From NCBI GenBank assembly GCA_963825425.1, contig CAWGTF010000013.1:310001-374000 (forward strand): a DNA stretch of 64,000 bases. Direction: 5' to 3'. Positions 1-8,503 of this stretch are shown here, piece after piece. A model generated the notes under the pieces. It was not told the DNA's origin and searched no databases. It saw only the letters and a program-made list of their open reading frames with translations. How positions within the stretch are numbered: position 1 is the first letter of the stretch; each line of letters starts with the position of its first letter. This stretch comes from PALSA-607 sp963825425. Its GTDB lineage: Bacteria > Actinomycetota > Actinomycetes > Acidothermales > Acidothermaceae. Both the position numbers and the translations under genes were made by a program.

Positions 1-885
1 TTTGCGCTGGCTTTCGGGGACCAGGTCGCGACCGTGGTCGAGGTCGGTGCCGCGGTCCGCGAGTTTCGGGTCGGCGACCGCGACGTGTTCCAGTCCTACG
101 AGCAGTCCGCGCTGACCGCGGGATTCCATGGCGCGGTGCTTCTCCCGTGGCCGAACCGACTCGCCGACGGCCGCTACGAGTTCGACGGCGTCCAGTACCA
201 GCTGCCGGTTTCCGAGCCCGCGCGGATGACCGCCCTGCACGGGCTCTCACCATGGCGGCCCTGGACTCTCGTCGCGCAGGAGCCGAACCGGGTGGTGCTC
301 GCCCTGGCACTACTGCCGAGGCCGGGTTATCCGTTCTTCCTCGACACCACCGTCGAGTACCGCCTCGACCAGCACGGACTTGAAGTGCGGACGACGGCGC
401 GCAACGTCGGCGACCAAGCGTGCCCATACGCGCTGGGCTTCCATCCCTGGCTGTCATCGGGTGACGCGACGATCGACGAGTGCACGCTGAGCCTCGACGT
501 GACTCATCGCTTTGTCACCGACGACCGACTGCTCCCCGTCGGCGAGGAAGAAGTCGCTGGCACGCCGTACGACTTCCGCGAACCGCGCCGGCTCGGGTCG
601 CTGGTGCTCGACGACGCGTTCACCGGTGTCGGGCGGACGGCGGATGGGCTGGCGTGGGTCGAGCTCGCGGCGCCTGACGGGGCGACTGCCGCGATCTGGA
701 TGGATGGATCGTGCGACTACTGGCAGCTGTGCACCGGCGACATGCTGCCGCCGCAGCAGGCGCGCCGAAGCGTTGCGGTTGAACCGATGACGGCCGCTCC
801 AAACGCGTTCGTCACTGGCCGTGGTCTGCGCCGACTCGAGCCCGGCGACAGCGCTACAACGACCTGGGGCGCCTGCCTGCGGTAA
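1..885 (+). CDS. Aldose 1-epimerase family protein, 5' end cut by window
   Basis: Galactose-mutarotase-like enzyme that interconverts alpha and beta anomers of free sugars in the cytoplasm. The reading frame is open from base 1 and already carries family sequence before the first possible start (GTG at 34), so the true start lies outside the window. Visible family landmarks are the early HGLSPWRPW block with the catalytic His, GFHPWL in the middle, a TGDMLPP stretch and a late VEPMTAAPNAF block carrying the catalytic Glu. It ends with TAA at 883. The next genes run the other way, so nothing downstream informs its substrate. The family call is firm; the sugar is unknown. Confidence 0.85.
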   Translation, partial: FALAFGDQVATVVEVGAAVREFRVGDRDVFQSYEQSALTAGFHGAVLLPWPNRLADGRYEFDGVQYQLPVSEPARMTALHGLSPWRPWTLVAQEPNRVVLALALLPRPGYPFFLDTTVEYRLDQHGLEVRTTARNVGDQACPYALGFHPWLSSGDATIDECTLSLDVTHRFVTDDRLLPVGEEEVAGTPYDFREPRRLGSLVLDDAFTGVGRTADGLAWVELAAPDGATAAIWMDGSCDYWQLCTGDMLPPQQARRSVAVEPMTAAPNAFVTGRGLRRLEPGDSATTTWGACLR

Positions 886-936
886 CCGCACGGCGCACCC
901 CAGGCGGTCGCTGCCGCCGTCCCCGTCAGCCTGCGA

Positions 937-1605
937 TCAACTCGAGGCTGCGGGCGTCGGGCTCGGTGCAGGCCCGCCACCATCGGCGGCTTGACCCAGG
1001 ATCGGCTGGCAGAGCTTCAGCGCGGCCGCGGTCTTCGCGTCGGTCCGGTCAAGCCCTCGGATGGCCGCTTGGGGGTCGGTCGACGTGATCGTCACCCCGT
1101 GGTCGGACATGCAACTCTTGAACGCCGCGAATGTGGTCGCGCTGATCGTCGCGCCACCCCCGAACCCTCCCGCAGGCGCCAGGCTGGCGCACGCCGCCTG
1201 CGCGGCGGAGGTGCTGGGGTTCGGGCTGCCGAATCCGCCGAAGCCGCCGCCATCACCGCCAGGCCCGCGGCTCGCGCCAGGTGGACGGCTGAATCCGCCT
1301 GGTGGGCGGCTAAAACTGCCCGACGGACGAGCACCCGGTGAGAACGAGGGCAGCGTGACGCCGTGCTGCTGTAAGCAGGCCCGGTACGCCTCGAAGGCCG
1401 CTCCGTTCCGGTCACCCGGTCCGGCAGTGCCTGCCGCGCTCGCGGCCGGGCTCGGTGTCGCGCTGACCGCGGGACTCACCGCGGGTGTCGTCGACCCTGT
1501 TGACGAGGCCTTCGTGCTCCCACCGCCGCACGCAGCCACCAGCACCGCGACACCGACGAGACCGGCGGTCGCTACCAACATCCGGGTGACCCGATGGGCG
1601 CGCAT
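937..1605 (-). CDS. Secreted lipoprotein with two Cys-containing repeats
   Basis: Predicted lipoprotein of 222 residues and unknown function. A signal peptide ends in a lipobox (VLVAACGGG, Cys near residue 26), followed by a Ser/Thr/Pro/Ala linker. Two similar segments follow, AYRACLQQHGVTLP near residue 74 and AFKSCMSDHGVTIT near 165, separated by a Gly/Phe/Pro-rich stretch (GGGFGGFGS). Its ATG overlaps the stop of the upstream DUF5666-like gene (ATGA), so it is the last gene of the leftward MacAB-like operon and probably an accessory surface component of that exporter. I do not recognise a catalytic domain. Confidence 0.75.
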   Translation of the reverse strand: MRAHRVTRMLVATAGLVGVAVLVAACGGGSTKASSTGSTTPAVSPAVSATPSPAASAAGTAGPGDRNGAAFEAYRACLQQHGVTLPSFSPGARPSGSFSRPPGGFSRPPGASRGPGGDGGGFGGFGSPNPSTSAAQAACASLAPAGGFGGGATISATTFAAFKSCMSDHGVTITSTDPQAAIRGLDRTDAKTAAALKLCQPILGQAADGGGPAPSPTPAASS

Positions 1606-2385
1606 CAGTTGCCACCCGCCGACGCCGACGCGCCCGGAAGTGCCGCGCCGCCGCGCCCACCGCGACCGCCGAAGCCACCGCCGCCGAAAGCCGTCGCCGC
1701 GCCTTCACTCACCGATTGGGCCGCGTAGACACCGGCGGAGGATTGCACTCCTCTGATCACCACGGTCTGCCCTGGGGCGAGCGCGCTAACGGTTGCGGTG
1801 TCGGTCTTGGAGACTGTCGTGCCGGTGTTGGTGGTCACTTTCACGACGTTGCCCGACGTGTCAGTGACATAGAGCGTCGTACCGTCAATCACGGTGACGG
1901 TGCCAATGATGTTGGCCGCGCCGCTCGTAGTCGCGGCGCCGGCCGGCCCCGTGCCGGCCGCAGCGCCGGTGCCACCCGTGGGGGTCGCACCTGTTGCGCC
2001 CGCGGACGGCGAAGCGCTCGCGCGGGCGCCAGTCGCGCCGGTCCCGAACGCTGCGGCTGCCGCCGCGAGTTGAGATGCGTTGGAAGTGGCAGCCGGCACC
2101 TTGCTCTTCTCGAACCTTGACGCCGATGAAGAAGCCCGCCGCGCCCACCGCAAGCAACGCGAGCACCAGAGTCGCGACTGGGAGCTTGCGTCGGCGGGTG
2201 TTCGGTAGTGGCGGCGGGGGCGGCTCGTCGAAATCTGGCGCGAAGCTCGAAGCGACGCCATTGGCCGAGTCGTATCCGACGGTGTTGCCAGCGTCGTATC
2301 CGACGGTGTTGCCAGCGTCGTATCCGACGGTGTTGCCAGCGTCGTGTCCGACGGTAGCGGCCGGGTCGGTGCTGTGCTGAGTCAT
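1605..2385 (-). CDS. DUF5666-like membrane-anchored protein (frameshifted)
   Basis: The start is ATG at 2385 with GGAG about 6 bases upstream. The N-terminus contains copies of the octapeptide DAGNTVGY, then a Pro-rich stretch, a single membrane segment (about residues 53-75), an Ala/Gly/Thr linker and a beta-rich domain like DUF5666 (GTVTVIDGTTLYVTDT, then PGQTVVIRGV). It ends in a Gly/Phe/Arg-rich tail (FGGGGFGGRGGRGG). The frame changes by +1 near 2110-2125, just after the membrane segment; both halves are clearly one protein. It lies between the permease and the lipoprotein genes, so a role at the outer face of the exporter is likely. Function unknown. Confidence 0.7.
2269..2364. repeat. 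24-bp in-frame tandem repeat, 3 perfect plus 1 degenerate copy
   Basis: Three identical 24-bp units occupy 2269-2292, 2293-2316 and 2317-2340, and a diverged fourth follows at 2341-2364. The unit length is a multiple of three and encodes the octapeptide DAGNTVGY in the N-terminal cytoplasmic part of the DUF5666-like protein, so copy number could change without breaking the frame. Confidence 0.9.
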
Positions 2386-2411
2386 GAGATTCTCCGGTCG
2401 GGGTTTATAGC

Positions 2412-2476
2412 GCACTCGTGTCGCTGCATGTCGTGCCGCACTCGTGTCGCTGCATGTCGTGCCTCACTCGTATCGC
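2412..2476. repeat. 26-bp tandem repeat reaching into the permease 3' end
   Basis: Two perfect 26-bp units (2412-2437, 2438-2463) are followed by a partial third (2464-2476) that is the last codons and stop of the permease gene. The repeat therefore appears to be a duplication of the gene's 3' end into the spacer before the DUF5666-like gene. No function is apparent. Confidence 0.85.
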
Positions 2477-3699
2477 AGTGCTTCGATGGGCAGCAGACGC
2501 GCTGCCCGACTCGCTGGGTAGAGCCCGAAGAAGAGGCCGGTCACTACGGACACCGCGAAGGCGAGTACCACGGAGTAGTCCGCCACCACGGGCTGGATAC
2601 CGATGATCTTGAAATGGCTACCGCCGATGCCGACGCCCACGCCAATCAGTCCGCCGATCGCCGACAACAGCACGGCCTCGACCAGAAACTGGCCCAGGAT
2701 GTCGGACCGCTTGGCACCGATTGCCTTGCGAATGCCGATCTCCCGCGTCCGCTCGGTCACCGTCACGAGCATGATGTTCATCACGCCGATACCGCCGACC
2801 AGCAAACTGATTCCGGCAACGATGCCGAGCAGCGTCGTCAAGACCTTGTTCGACGACGTCGAGGTCTGCAACAGGCTCGCCTGGTTCAGGATGCGGAAGT
2901 CGTCGGTCCCGCCCGCTGCGATGTTGTGGGTGGTCTCTAAGGTCGCGGTCACCTCGGCCTGCGCGTCGGCCTGCTTCGAGGGCGACGAAGCCTCAACGTC
3001 GATGCTGCTGTACGACACGCTGTAGCCCGCCAGGGTGTCCTGAACTGCCGACAGCGGCGCCATCACCACGTCGTCCTGGTCCTGGATTCCGTTCGTGCCC
3101 TTCGACTTGAGCAACCCGATGATCTGGTAGCTCGCGCCGTTGAACTGCACGTTGTTGCCGATCGGGTCGGCATTGCCGAAGAGATTCGTCGCGACGGTCT
3201 CACCAATGACCGCAACCCGGTTGTGCTGGGTCTGATCCGCAGCAGTGAAGAAGGTGCCTTCCTGGATCGCGTAGTCCTTGATCTGCTCATAGCTCGGAGT
3301 CGTGCCGACGAACGAGGAGGGCGAGTACGACGCGCCTTGATACACCGCAGTCACCGAATTCGCCATCGTGACCGGAGCGACGGCGACGATGTCAGGGTTC
3401 TGCGTCTTGTCTTCGAGAGCCGTGACATCTGCGGCGGTCAGGTTCGACGCTTTCGATTGGGTGCCGGTTGTTGCGCGGCCACCGAAACCGCCGAAACCGC
3501 CCTGCTTGTTGATCTGCAGCAGGTTCGTGCCGAGGCCCTCGATCTGCTTCTGAATCTTCTGCGACGACCCGGTGCCGACGGCCACCAGCATGATGACCGA
3601 GCCGACGCCAATCAGCATGCCGAGCATCGTGAGCAGCGACCGCAACTTGTTGTGCAGGATGCCTCTCAGGGCGATGCGCATGCTCTCGGTACGAATCAT
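2464..3699 (-). CDS. MacB-like ABC transporter permease
   Basis: FtsX/MacB-family permease, 411 residues. It has one N-terminal membrane segment (after ALRGILHNKLRSLLTMLG), a large extracytoplasmic MacB core domain and three C-terminal membrane segments with the family motif TERTREIGIRKAIGAK, ending EALRYE. The ATG at 3699 shares its A with the TGA of the ATPase gene, so translational coupling is likely. The extracytoplasmic domain carries a Gly/Phe motif (GGFGGFGGRATT) also seen in three other products of the operon. It should form the mechanotransmission channel with the ATPase at 3699-4490 and the adaptor at 4487-6331. Substrate unknown. Confidence 0.92.
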   Translation of the reverse strand: MIRTESMRIALRGILHNKLRSLLTMLGMLIGVGSVIMLVAVGTGSSQKIQKQIEGLGTNLLQINKQGGFGGFGGRATTGTQSKASNLTAADVTALEDKTQNPDIVAVAPVTMANSVTAVYQGASYSPSSFVGTTPSYEQIKDYAIQEGTFFTAADQTQHNRVAVIGETVATNLFGNADPIGNNVQFNGASYQIIGLLKSKGTNGIQDQDDVVMAPLSAVQDTLAGYSVSYSSIDVEASSPSKQADAQAEVTATLETTHNIAAGGTDDFRILNQASLLQTSTSSNKVLTTLLGIVAGISLLVGGIGVMNIMLVTVTERTREIGIRKAIGAKRSDILGQFLVEAVLLSAIGGLIGVGVGIGGSHFKIIGIQPVVADYSVVLAFAVSVVTGLFFGLYPASRAARLLPIEALRYE

Positions 3700-4490
3700 C
3701 AACGCGCCCCGGCCGGTGCATACGTCGACATCGTGTGCAGCGGCGGTGGCCCGTCGATGGGCGCTTGTCGCGTGTCATCGATGATCAGGCCGTCCTTCAC
3801 CCGCACCACGCGCTTGGCGTGCTGCGCCACCTCGTTCTCGTGCGTGATCAACACAATCGTGCGACCCTCTGAATTGAGCCGGGCGAAGATGGCGAGGACG
3901 TCGTCGGTGGCGACCGAGTCGAGGTTGCCGGTTGGCTCGTCGGCGAGGATCAGCGACGGGTTGACCGCGATGGCGCGCGCCACGGCGACCCGCTGGCGCT
4001 CACCACCCGACATCATCGCCGGCCGGTGCCCGTACCGCCGAGCCAGCCCGACCGCGTCAAGCGCTGCCGCGGCGCGCCGGCGCCGTTCGCCCGACCGCAC
4101 CCCCGCATACGTCAGCGGCAGCTCGACGTTTTGTAGCGCGGTCGAACCCGACAACAAGTTGAAGCTCTGAAAGACGAACCCGATCTTACGATTGCGGATC
4201 TCCGACAACTCGTTTTCGTCGAGCAGTTCGACGTCGACACCGTCGAGCAAGAAGCGCCCTGTCGTCTGCATGTCGAGGCAGCCGATGATGCTCATGAGCG
4301 TGCTCTTGCCGGAGCCGGACGCACCCATGATCGCGACGTAATCGCCTGGGTAGACGGACAAACTCACGCCGCGCAGCGCATGCACCGCCGCTTCGCCGTC
4401 GCCGTAGGTCTTCGTCAGCTGCCACAGCCGGATCACCGGAACAGCAGCTGCTGCAGACCCGACGCGGGCGGCCTCCGCTGGCGCGCTCAT
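3699..4490 (-). CDS. MacB/LolD-type ABC transporter ATPase
   Basis: ATP-binding subunit of 263 residues. It shows Walker A GASGSGKST, Q-loop FVFQSFNLL, signature MSGGERQRVAVARA, Walker B LILADEPTGNLD and a switch His in LITHE. The LDEN/EIRN region and the DEPTGNLD form are typical of the MacB/LolD branch, which powers export by conformational coupling rather than import. Its ATG overlaps the adaptor stop (ATGA) and its stop overlaps the permease start, so the three are one transcription and translation unit. Confidence 0.95.
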   Translation of the reverse strand: MSAPAEAARVGSAAAAVPVIRLWQLTKTYGDGEAAVHALRGVSLSVYPGDYVAIMGASGSGKSTLMSIIGCLDMQTTGRFLLDGVDVELLDENELSEIRNRKIGFVFQSFNLLSGSTALQNVELPLTYAGVRSGERRRRAAAALDAVGLARRYGHRPAMMSGGERQRVAVARAIAVNPSLILADEPTGNLDSVATDDVLAIFARLNSEGRTIVLITHENEVAQHAKRVVRVKDGLIIDDTRQAPIDGPPPLHTMSTYAPAGAR

Positions 4491-6331
4491 CCGCGCGGCC
4501 CGCCGAAACCGCCGCCAAGTCCGCCGCCGCCGAACGGTACAGCGCCGCCGCCCGTGAGGCCGGTGGTGCCGGTGCGCGTCCCCGTGCTGCCGGTCGCGAC
4601 CGTCGTCGTGGGCAGCACGACCACGTCGCCCGCCTTCACTGCGCCGGTGATTTCGGTCGTCGTGCTGCCCTTGAGGCCGACCACGACGTCAACCTGCTTC
4701 TGCGTGCCATCTGGTTGCATGACGAGCACGTACGAGGTCCCGCCGGCTGTGTGCACTGCGGACGACGTCACGTTGAGGACGCCGTCGGCCTTGGCCGTAG
4801 TGACCGTGACGGACGCCGTCATGCCCGGCTTGATTGCGGGGTTCACGTTGTTGAGGGCGAAGGTCACCTGGTACTCGACCACGTTGCTCACGACCGTGGA
4901 GCTGTTCGCGACCTCGATCACGGTTGCCGCGAACTGTTGTGTCGGCAGCGCGTTCAGCGTGACCGTCGCCGGTGCACCGACCACCACCTTCGACGCGTCG
5001 GCCTCGTCGACGTCGGCGACGACCTGCAGATCGGTCAGGTTGGTCAGCGTGATGAACGCGGAAGACGAACTGCTGCTACTCGAGGAGGTCGACGAGGCCG
5101 TGGAGCTGGCGCTCGAGGTCGCACCGGCGCTCACCGTCTGCCCGACTGTGTCATTGATCGCGCCGATGGTGCCGTCGGCCGGAGCCAACAGTGCGGTCGC
5201 GTCGAGGGTCGCCTTCGCAGTGTCGACTTGGGCTTGTGCCTGCTCGATCGCCGCTTGATCGGTCTGGATGGCGGATGTCGACGGCGGGGCGGTCTTCTGG
5301 GCGTTGTTGTTCTGGGTCGACTGAAGGGACAGCTGCGCGTTGGTGACACCCTGCTGGGCGTTGGCGATCGACTGCTGGTCCTTGGCGAGACCCTGTGCTT
5401 GCGAGGTCTGGGCGTTGCTGATAGCGGTCTGGTCGTTTTGCAGCGTCTGCTGGTCCCGCAGTTCGCCAGACGTCAGCGAGTTCTGCGCGTTCGTCACCGA
5501 GTTGTTGTCGGTGGCCAGCTTCGCGTTGTCGGAAGCGATCTTGGACGCGTCCGCCGCGACCTTCGCCAGGTCGGCGGTAACCGCGTTGTTGTCCGCGGTC
5601 CAGGTTGGGCTCGCACTCGTCTCGCCGGCGACCTTGGCCTGGTCCTTGGTCAGCTGCGCATTGTCGGCCGTCTGCGTCTGAGTGTCGGCCGAAAGTTGGG
5701 CGGTGTCGGCGGCGATCTGGCTGGTCGCCTGCGTCTGTGCCTGACTCAGTGCGGTCTGCAGCGTCGCCTCGTCTTGGTTTGCGGTTGCCTGGTCGTTGGC
5801 GAGCTGCTGTTGCGCCTTCGTGATGGCAGCCGCAAGGTTGGTCTGGTCGAAACCGAGGTTCTGCTCGGCGTTGGTCAGCGAAGTCTTCGCTGAAGTGACC
5901 TGCTGGCTGGCCTGGGCAGCGGAGATCTGCAAGCTTTGCTTCACCAACGCGGTGACACCCTGCTGCAGCTCGGTCAGGTTGGCTTGCGCCGAGGCCAGCT
6001 GCGCGTTGGCGGAGTCATAGCTCGCCTTCGCTGCGGTTGAGTCGACTCGGGCGAGCACCTGACCCTTCTTGACGGTCTGGCCCACCTTGACGTCGACCTC
6101 GGTGAGCGTCCCGCTCGTGCCGAAGTTCACGTTGACGTTGTTCGGCGCCGTGACATTGCCGGTCGAGCTCACGGTCGTCATGACGGTGCCGCTCGCGACG
6201 GTCGCCGTGCGGGTCACGGCCTTGGTCGAACCGGTGCTGGGCGTGCCCACCGTGGCGTAGGCGAGCCCGCCGCCGGTAAGCGCGACTGCTGCCAGTACGA
6301 CGTTGGCCGCAGTCCACTTGGTGACGCGCAT
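4487..6331 (-). CDS. HlyD/MacA-type efflux adaptor with very long coiled coil
   Basis: Periplasmic-adaptor-type subunit, 614 residues. The start is taken as the ATG at 6331, because GAGG lies 6 bases upstream of it and directly abuts the alternative ATG at 6337. Order: N-terminal membrane anchor (residues 8-30); first half of a lipoyl-like domain (TEVDVKVGQTVKKGQVLARV); about 250 residues of Ala/Gln/Asn/Asp-rich coiled coil; second lipoyl half (APADGTIGAIND); a poly-Ser linker; beta-barrel and membrane-proximal domains; a Gly/Phe-rich tail (PFGGGGLGGGFGGPRG). The coiled coil is several times longer than that of classical MacA. First gene of the operon running to 937. Confidence 0.9.
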   Translation of the reverse strand: MRVTKWTAANVVLAAVALTGGGLAYATVGTPSTGSTKAVTRTATVASGTVMTTVSSTGNVTAPNNVNVNFGTSGTLTEVDVKVGQTVKKGQVLARVDSTAAKASYDSANAQLASAQANLTELQQGVTALVKQSLQISAAQASQQVTSAKTSLTNAEQNLGFDQTNLAAAITKAQQQLANDQATANQDEATLQTALSQAQTQATSQIAADTAQLSADTQTQTADNAQLTKDQAKVAGETSASPTWTADNNAVTADLAKVAADASKIASDNAKLATDNNSVTNAQNSLTSGELRDQQTLQNDQTAISNAQTSQAQGLAKDQQSIANAQQGVTNAQLSLQSTQNNNAQKTAPPSTSAIQTDQAAIEQAQAQVDTAKATLDATALLAPADGTIGAINDTVGQTVSAGATSSASSTASSTSSSSSSSSSAFITLTNLTDLQVVADVDEADASKVVVGAPATVTLNALPTQQFAATVIEVANSSTVVSNVVEYQVTFALNNVNPAIKPGMTASVTVTTAKADGVLNVTSSAVHTAGGTSYVLVMQPDGTQKQVDVVVGLKGSTTTEITGAVKAGDVVVLPTTTVATGSTGTRTGTTGLTGGGAVPFGGGGLGGGFGGPRG

Positions 6332-6485
6332 GTGCATCCTCGCAGTCAGACGCGCTTGTCTCGGCTCGCGCCAGCTGTCCGCACTTCAGGACGGCCAGAG
6401 CTCGCAGCCAGGACAGCAGGTCAACCTGTACGTCTGCTGTGACGCGACCTCGAATTTGCTGAGAATGGCGCTCGAGAGCGTGGCC

Positions 6486-7349
6486 CTAGCCGGCGAACTC
6501 CAGGACCGGCTGCCCGGTCACGCCAGGACGGCAGCGGAAAAGCGAGCCGGCCTCGGGCTGGGTGCCCTCCGGCAAGTCTTCCCTCGAGGTGGTGATGACC
6601 AGTTCGTCGAGGTCGGCTCCGGCGAACGTGCACGCCGTCACGTTCGTGACCGGAAGTTCGATCAGCCCGTCGAGCGTGCCGTCCGGCCGGTAGCGGCGGA
6701 CCGCTGATCCGCCGAACAGCGCGACCCACACGTGGCCGTGCGCATCGACCGTGAGCCCGTCGGGCGAGCCAGGGCTATCGGTGATCTCGACGAACGTGCG
6801 CCGCCCGGTCAAGCCAGCGTCCGGCGCGTAATCGAAGACGTCGATGCGACGCGTTGGGGTATCGATGTAGTACGCGATCGACCCGTCCGGACTCCAGTCC
6901 AGACCGTTCGAGATCGTGCTACCACCGAAGATCGCGGACGTCGCGCCGTCGCCGTCCAAGCGAAAAAGGGTGCCGCGACCCGGCGCCTTGTCGTACGCCA
7001 TCGAACCGCAGTAGAACCGGCCGTCAGGGTCGCACCCGCCGTCGTTCATCCGCAGGCCTGGATCAGCCCACAGCTCCGGCAGCAGCTGCAACTCGCCGTC
7101 CGCGTCTTCGAGTGCGAACCCGCGCTCAACCGCGATGACCGCCCCTCCACCTTGTCGCGGTCGCAGCGCTGCCGCGATCGCACCGACGTGTCGCCTCGCG
7201 ATGTCGCCTCCCGCCGGGCCGCGCAGACTCATGGACAGAACATCGCCGGCGAACATGTCGACCCAACGCAATCCACCCCACGCAGGCGACCAGACCGGGC
7301 CTTCAGCGTGGAAAGCGACGGGTCCGGTGAGTTGCTCCACATCAGCCAT
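6486..7349 (-). CDS. SMP-30/gluconolactonase family protein
   Basis: Six-bladed beta-propeller lactonase/regucalcin family, 287 residues. Start ATG at 7349 gives the expected N-terminus (HAEGPVWSPAWGGLRWVD), whose Glu is a metal ligand in the family. Further ligands are in MNDGGCDPDGRFYCGSM, NGLDWSPDGS and SPDGLTVDAHGHVWVA. Probably hydrolyses a sugar lactone in the cytoplasm. It stands alone, divergent from lsr2. Substrate not predictable. Confidence 0.88.
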   Translation of the reverse strand: MADVEQLTGPVAFHAEGPVWSPAWGGLRWVDMFAGDVLSMSLRGPAGGDIARRHVGAIAAALRPRQGGGAVIAVERGFALEDADGELQLLPELWADPGLRMNDGGCDPDGRFYCGSMAYDKAPGRGTLFRLDGDGATSAIFGGSTISNGLDWSPDGSIAYYIDTPTRRIDVFDYAPDAGLTGRRTFVEITDSPGSPDGLTVDAHGHVWVALFGGSAVRRYRPDGTLDGLIELPVTNVTACTFAGADLDELVITTSREDLPEGTQPEAGSLFRCRPGVTGQPVLEFAG

Positions 7350-7524
7350 GAGGCGCGATGCTAGGGCAGCACGACGACCTGCGGGCAGGCGGTCGACAAG
7401 TTGGCACGCACCCGTGGGGCGGTCGCCCCGGTCAAGGCTGCGATGATGGTCAGTAGTCGTCAGCGTCTGCTCGCCGCGAATTCGGTCGCAGGCTGTCGAG
7501 AAGCCCGGAGTGGAAGGACACGCG

Positions 7525-7866
7525 ATGGCGCAAAGGGTCTCGGTCAATCTCGTCGACGACATCGATGGCGGAAGTGCGGTGGAGACGATCTATTTCTCCC
7601 TCGATGGCGTCAACTACGAAATCGACCTGGGCAAGCGCAACGCTGACCGCTTGCGGGCCGCGATGGCTGCGTACAGCGAGGCCGGACGTCGATTGGTGCG
7701 GACCACCGGACGCGGCCGCGGCCGCACCGTGGTTCAACGCCGTGTCGAGGTGGCCGCCGATCCGCGGGCCGTTCGTGCATGGGCGAAGGCCAACAAGGTG
7801 GCGATCCCTGATCGCGGCCGGATTCCGCAAACGGTCCTCGATCGCTACCGGGAAGCCGGTCACTAG
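7525..7866 (+). CDS. lsr2: Lsr2 nucleoid-associated protein
   Basis: Actinobacterial H-NS analogue, 113 residues, which bridges AT-rich DNA and silences foreign genes. ATG at 7525 follows GGAAGGACACGCG. The N-terminal oligomerisation domain is recognisable (MAQRVSVNLVDD, then ETIYFSLDGVNYEIDL). The C-terminal DNA-binding domain carries the family pattern VRAWAKANKVAIPDRGRI, with the RGR minor-groove motif at about residues 99-101. The linker is short and Arg-rich. Full length and intact. tatB follows in the same direction after 130 bases. Confidence 0.96.
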   Translation: MAQRVSVNLVDDIDGGSAVETIYFSLDGVNYEIDLGKRNADRLRAAMAAYSEAGRRLVRTTGRGRGRTVVQRRVEVAADPRAVRAWAKANKVAIPDRGRIPQTVLDRYREAGH

Positions 7867-7998
7867 GTACGCGTGGGATCCGATCGCCTCGTCGCGACGA
7901 ACCCCTGAGGGCCAGTACCCTGAAGCGGTGACACGCGCGCTGGATCCGCCGGCTCGTTCCTCGCCAGCTCCACCAGCGTCTGTGACGGGAGGTGCGAT

Positions 7999-8368
7999 GT
8001 GCCGTTCGACCTGAGCATGTGGAAGTTGATGGTGCTCGGCGTCATCGCGCTCGTCGTCTTCGGTCCCGACAGATTGCCGCAGTTGGCGCGAGATGCCGGT
8101 CGTACCTTGCGGCAGCTGCGAGAGATGGCGCAAAGCGCCCGGACCGAGTTGAAGGCCGAGCTCGGTGACACCGTTGGTGAGTTCGACTTCTCCGACCTGA
8201 ACCCGCGAACCTTCGTGCGCAAGCACCTGCTCGACGACCTCGACTCCGACCTAACCTCGGCCCCCGCGGCATCCACCGCGGCATCCTCCGCGGCATCCCG
8301 CAGCGGCATCCTCCGCGGCATTCAGTGCGCTCACTGAACCAGCCCCGTACGACCTCGACGCGACCTGA
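7999..8368 (+). CDS. tatB: Twin-arginine translocase subunit TatB (frameshift near 3' end)
   Basis: GTG start with GGGAGG upstream. One N-terminal membrane helix (KLMVLGVIALVVFGPD) is followed by an amphipathic helix and the actinobacterial TatB block DLNPRTFVRKHL, so it is TatB rather than TatA. The plain frame stops at 8337. A +1 shift inside the GC-rich repeat near 8290-8305 instead leads to APYDLDAT and a stop at 8366-8368, which matches how actinobacterial TatB proteins usually end. I therefore extend the gene to 8368. It inserts in the membrane and receives Tat substrates with TatC, which is not in this window. Confidence 0.85.
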
Positions 8369-8503
8369 CGCAACTCCACTACTGGCCGGTAGGCTCGGGG
8401 ACGCCAATCGACCACAAGTCGTCGGCGCGACCCACCAGCCGAACCGGGCCAACGCCCGGCCCGTCGACGGGCGCCCGGCGCGGACAAGCGCGGGGCGAGT
8501 GAG

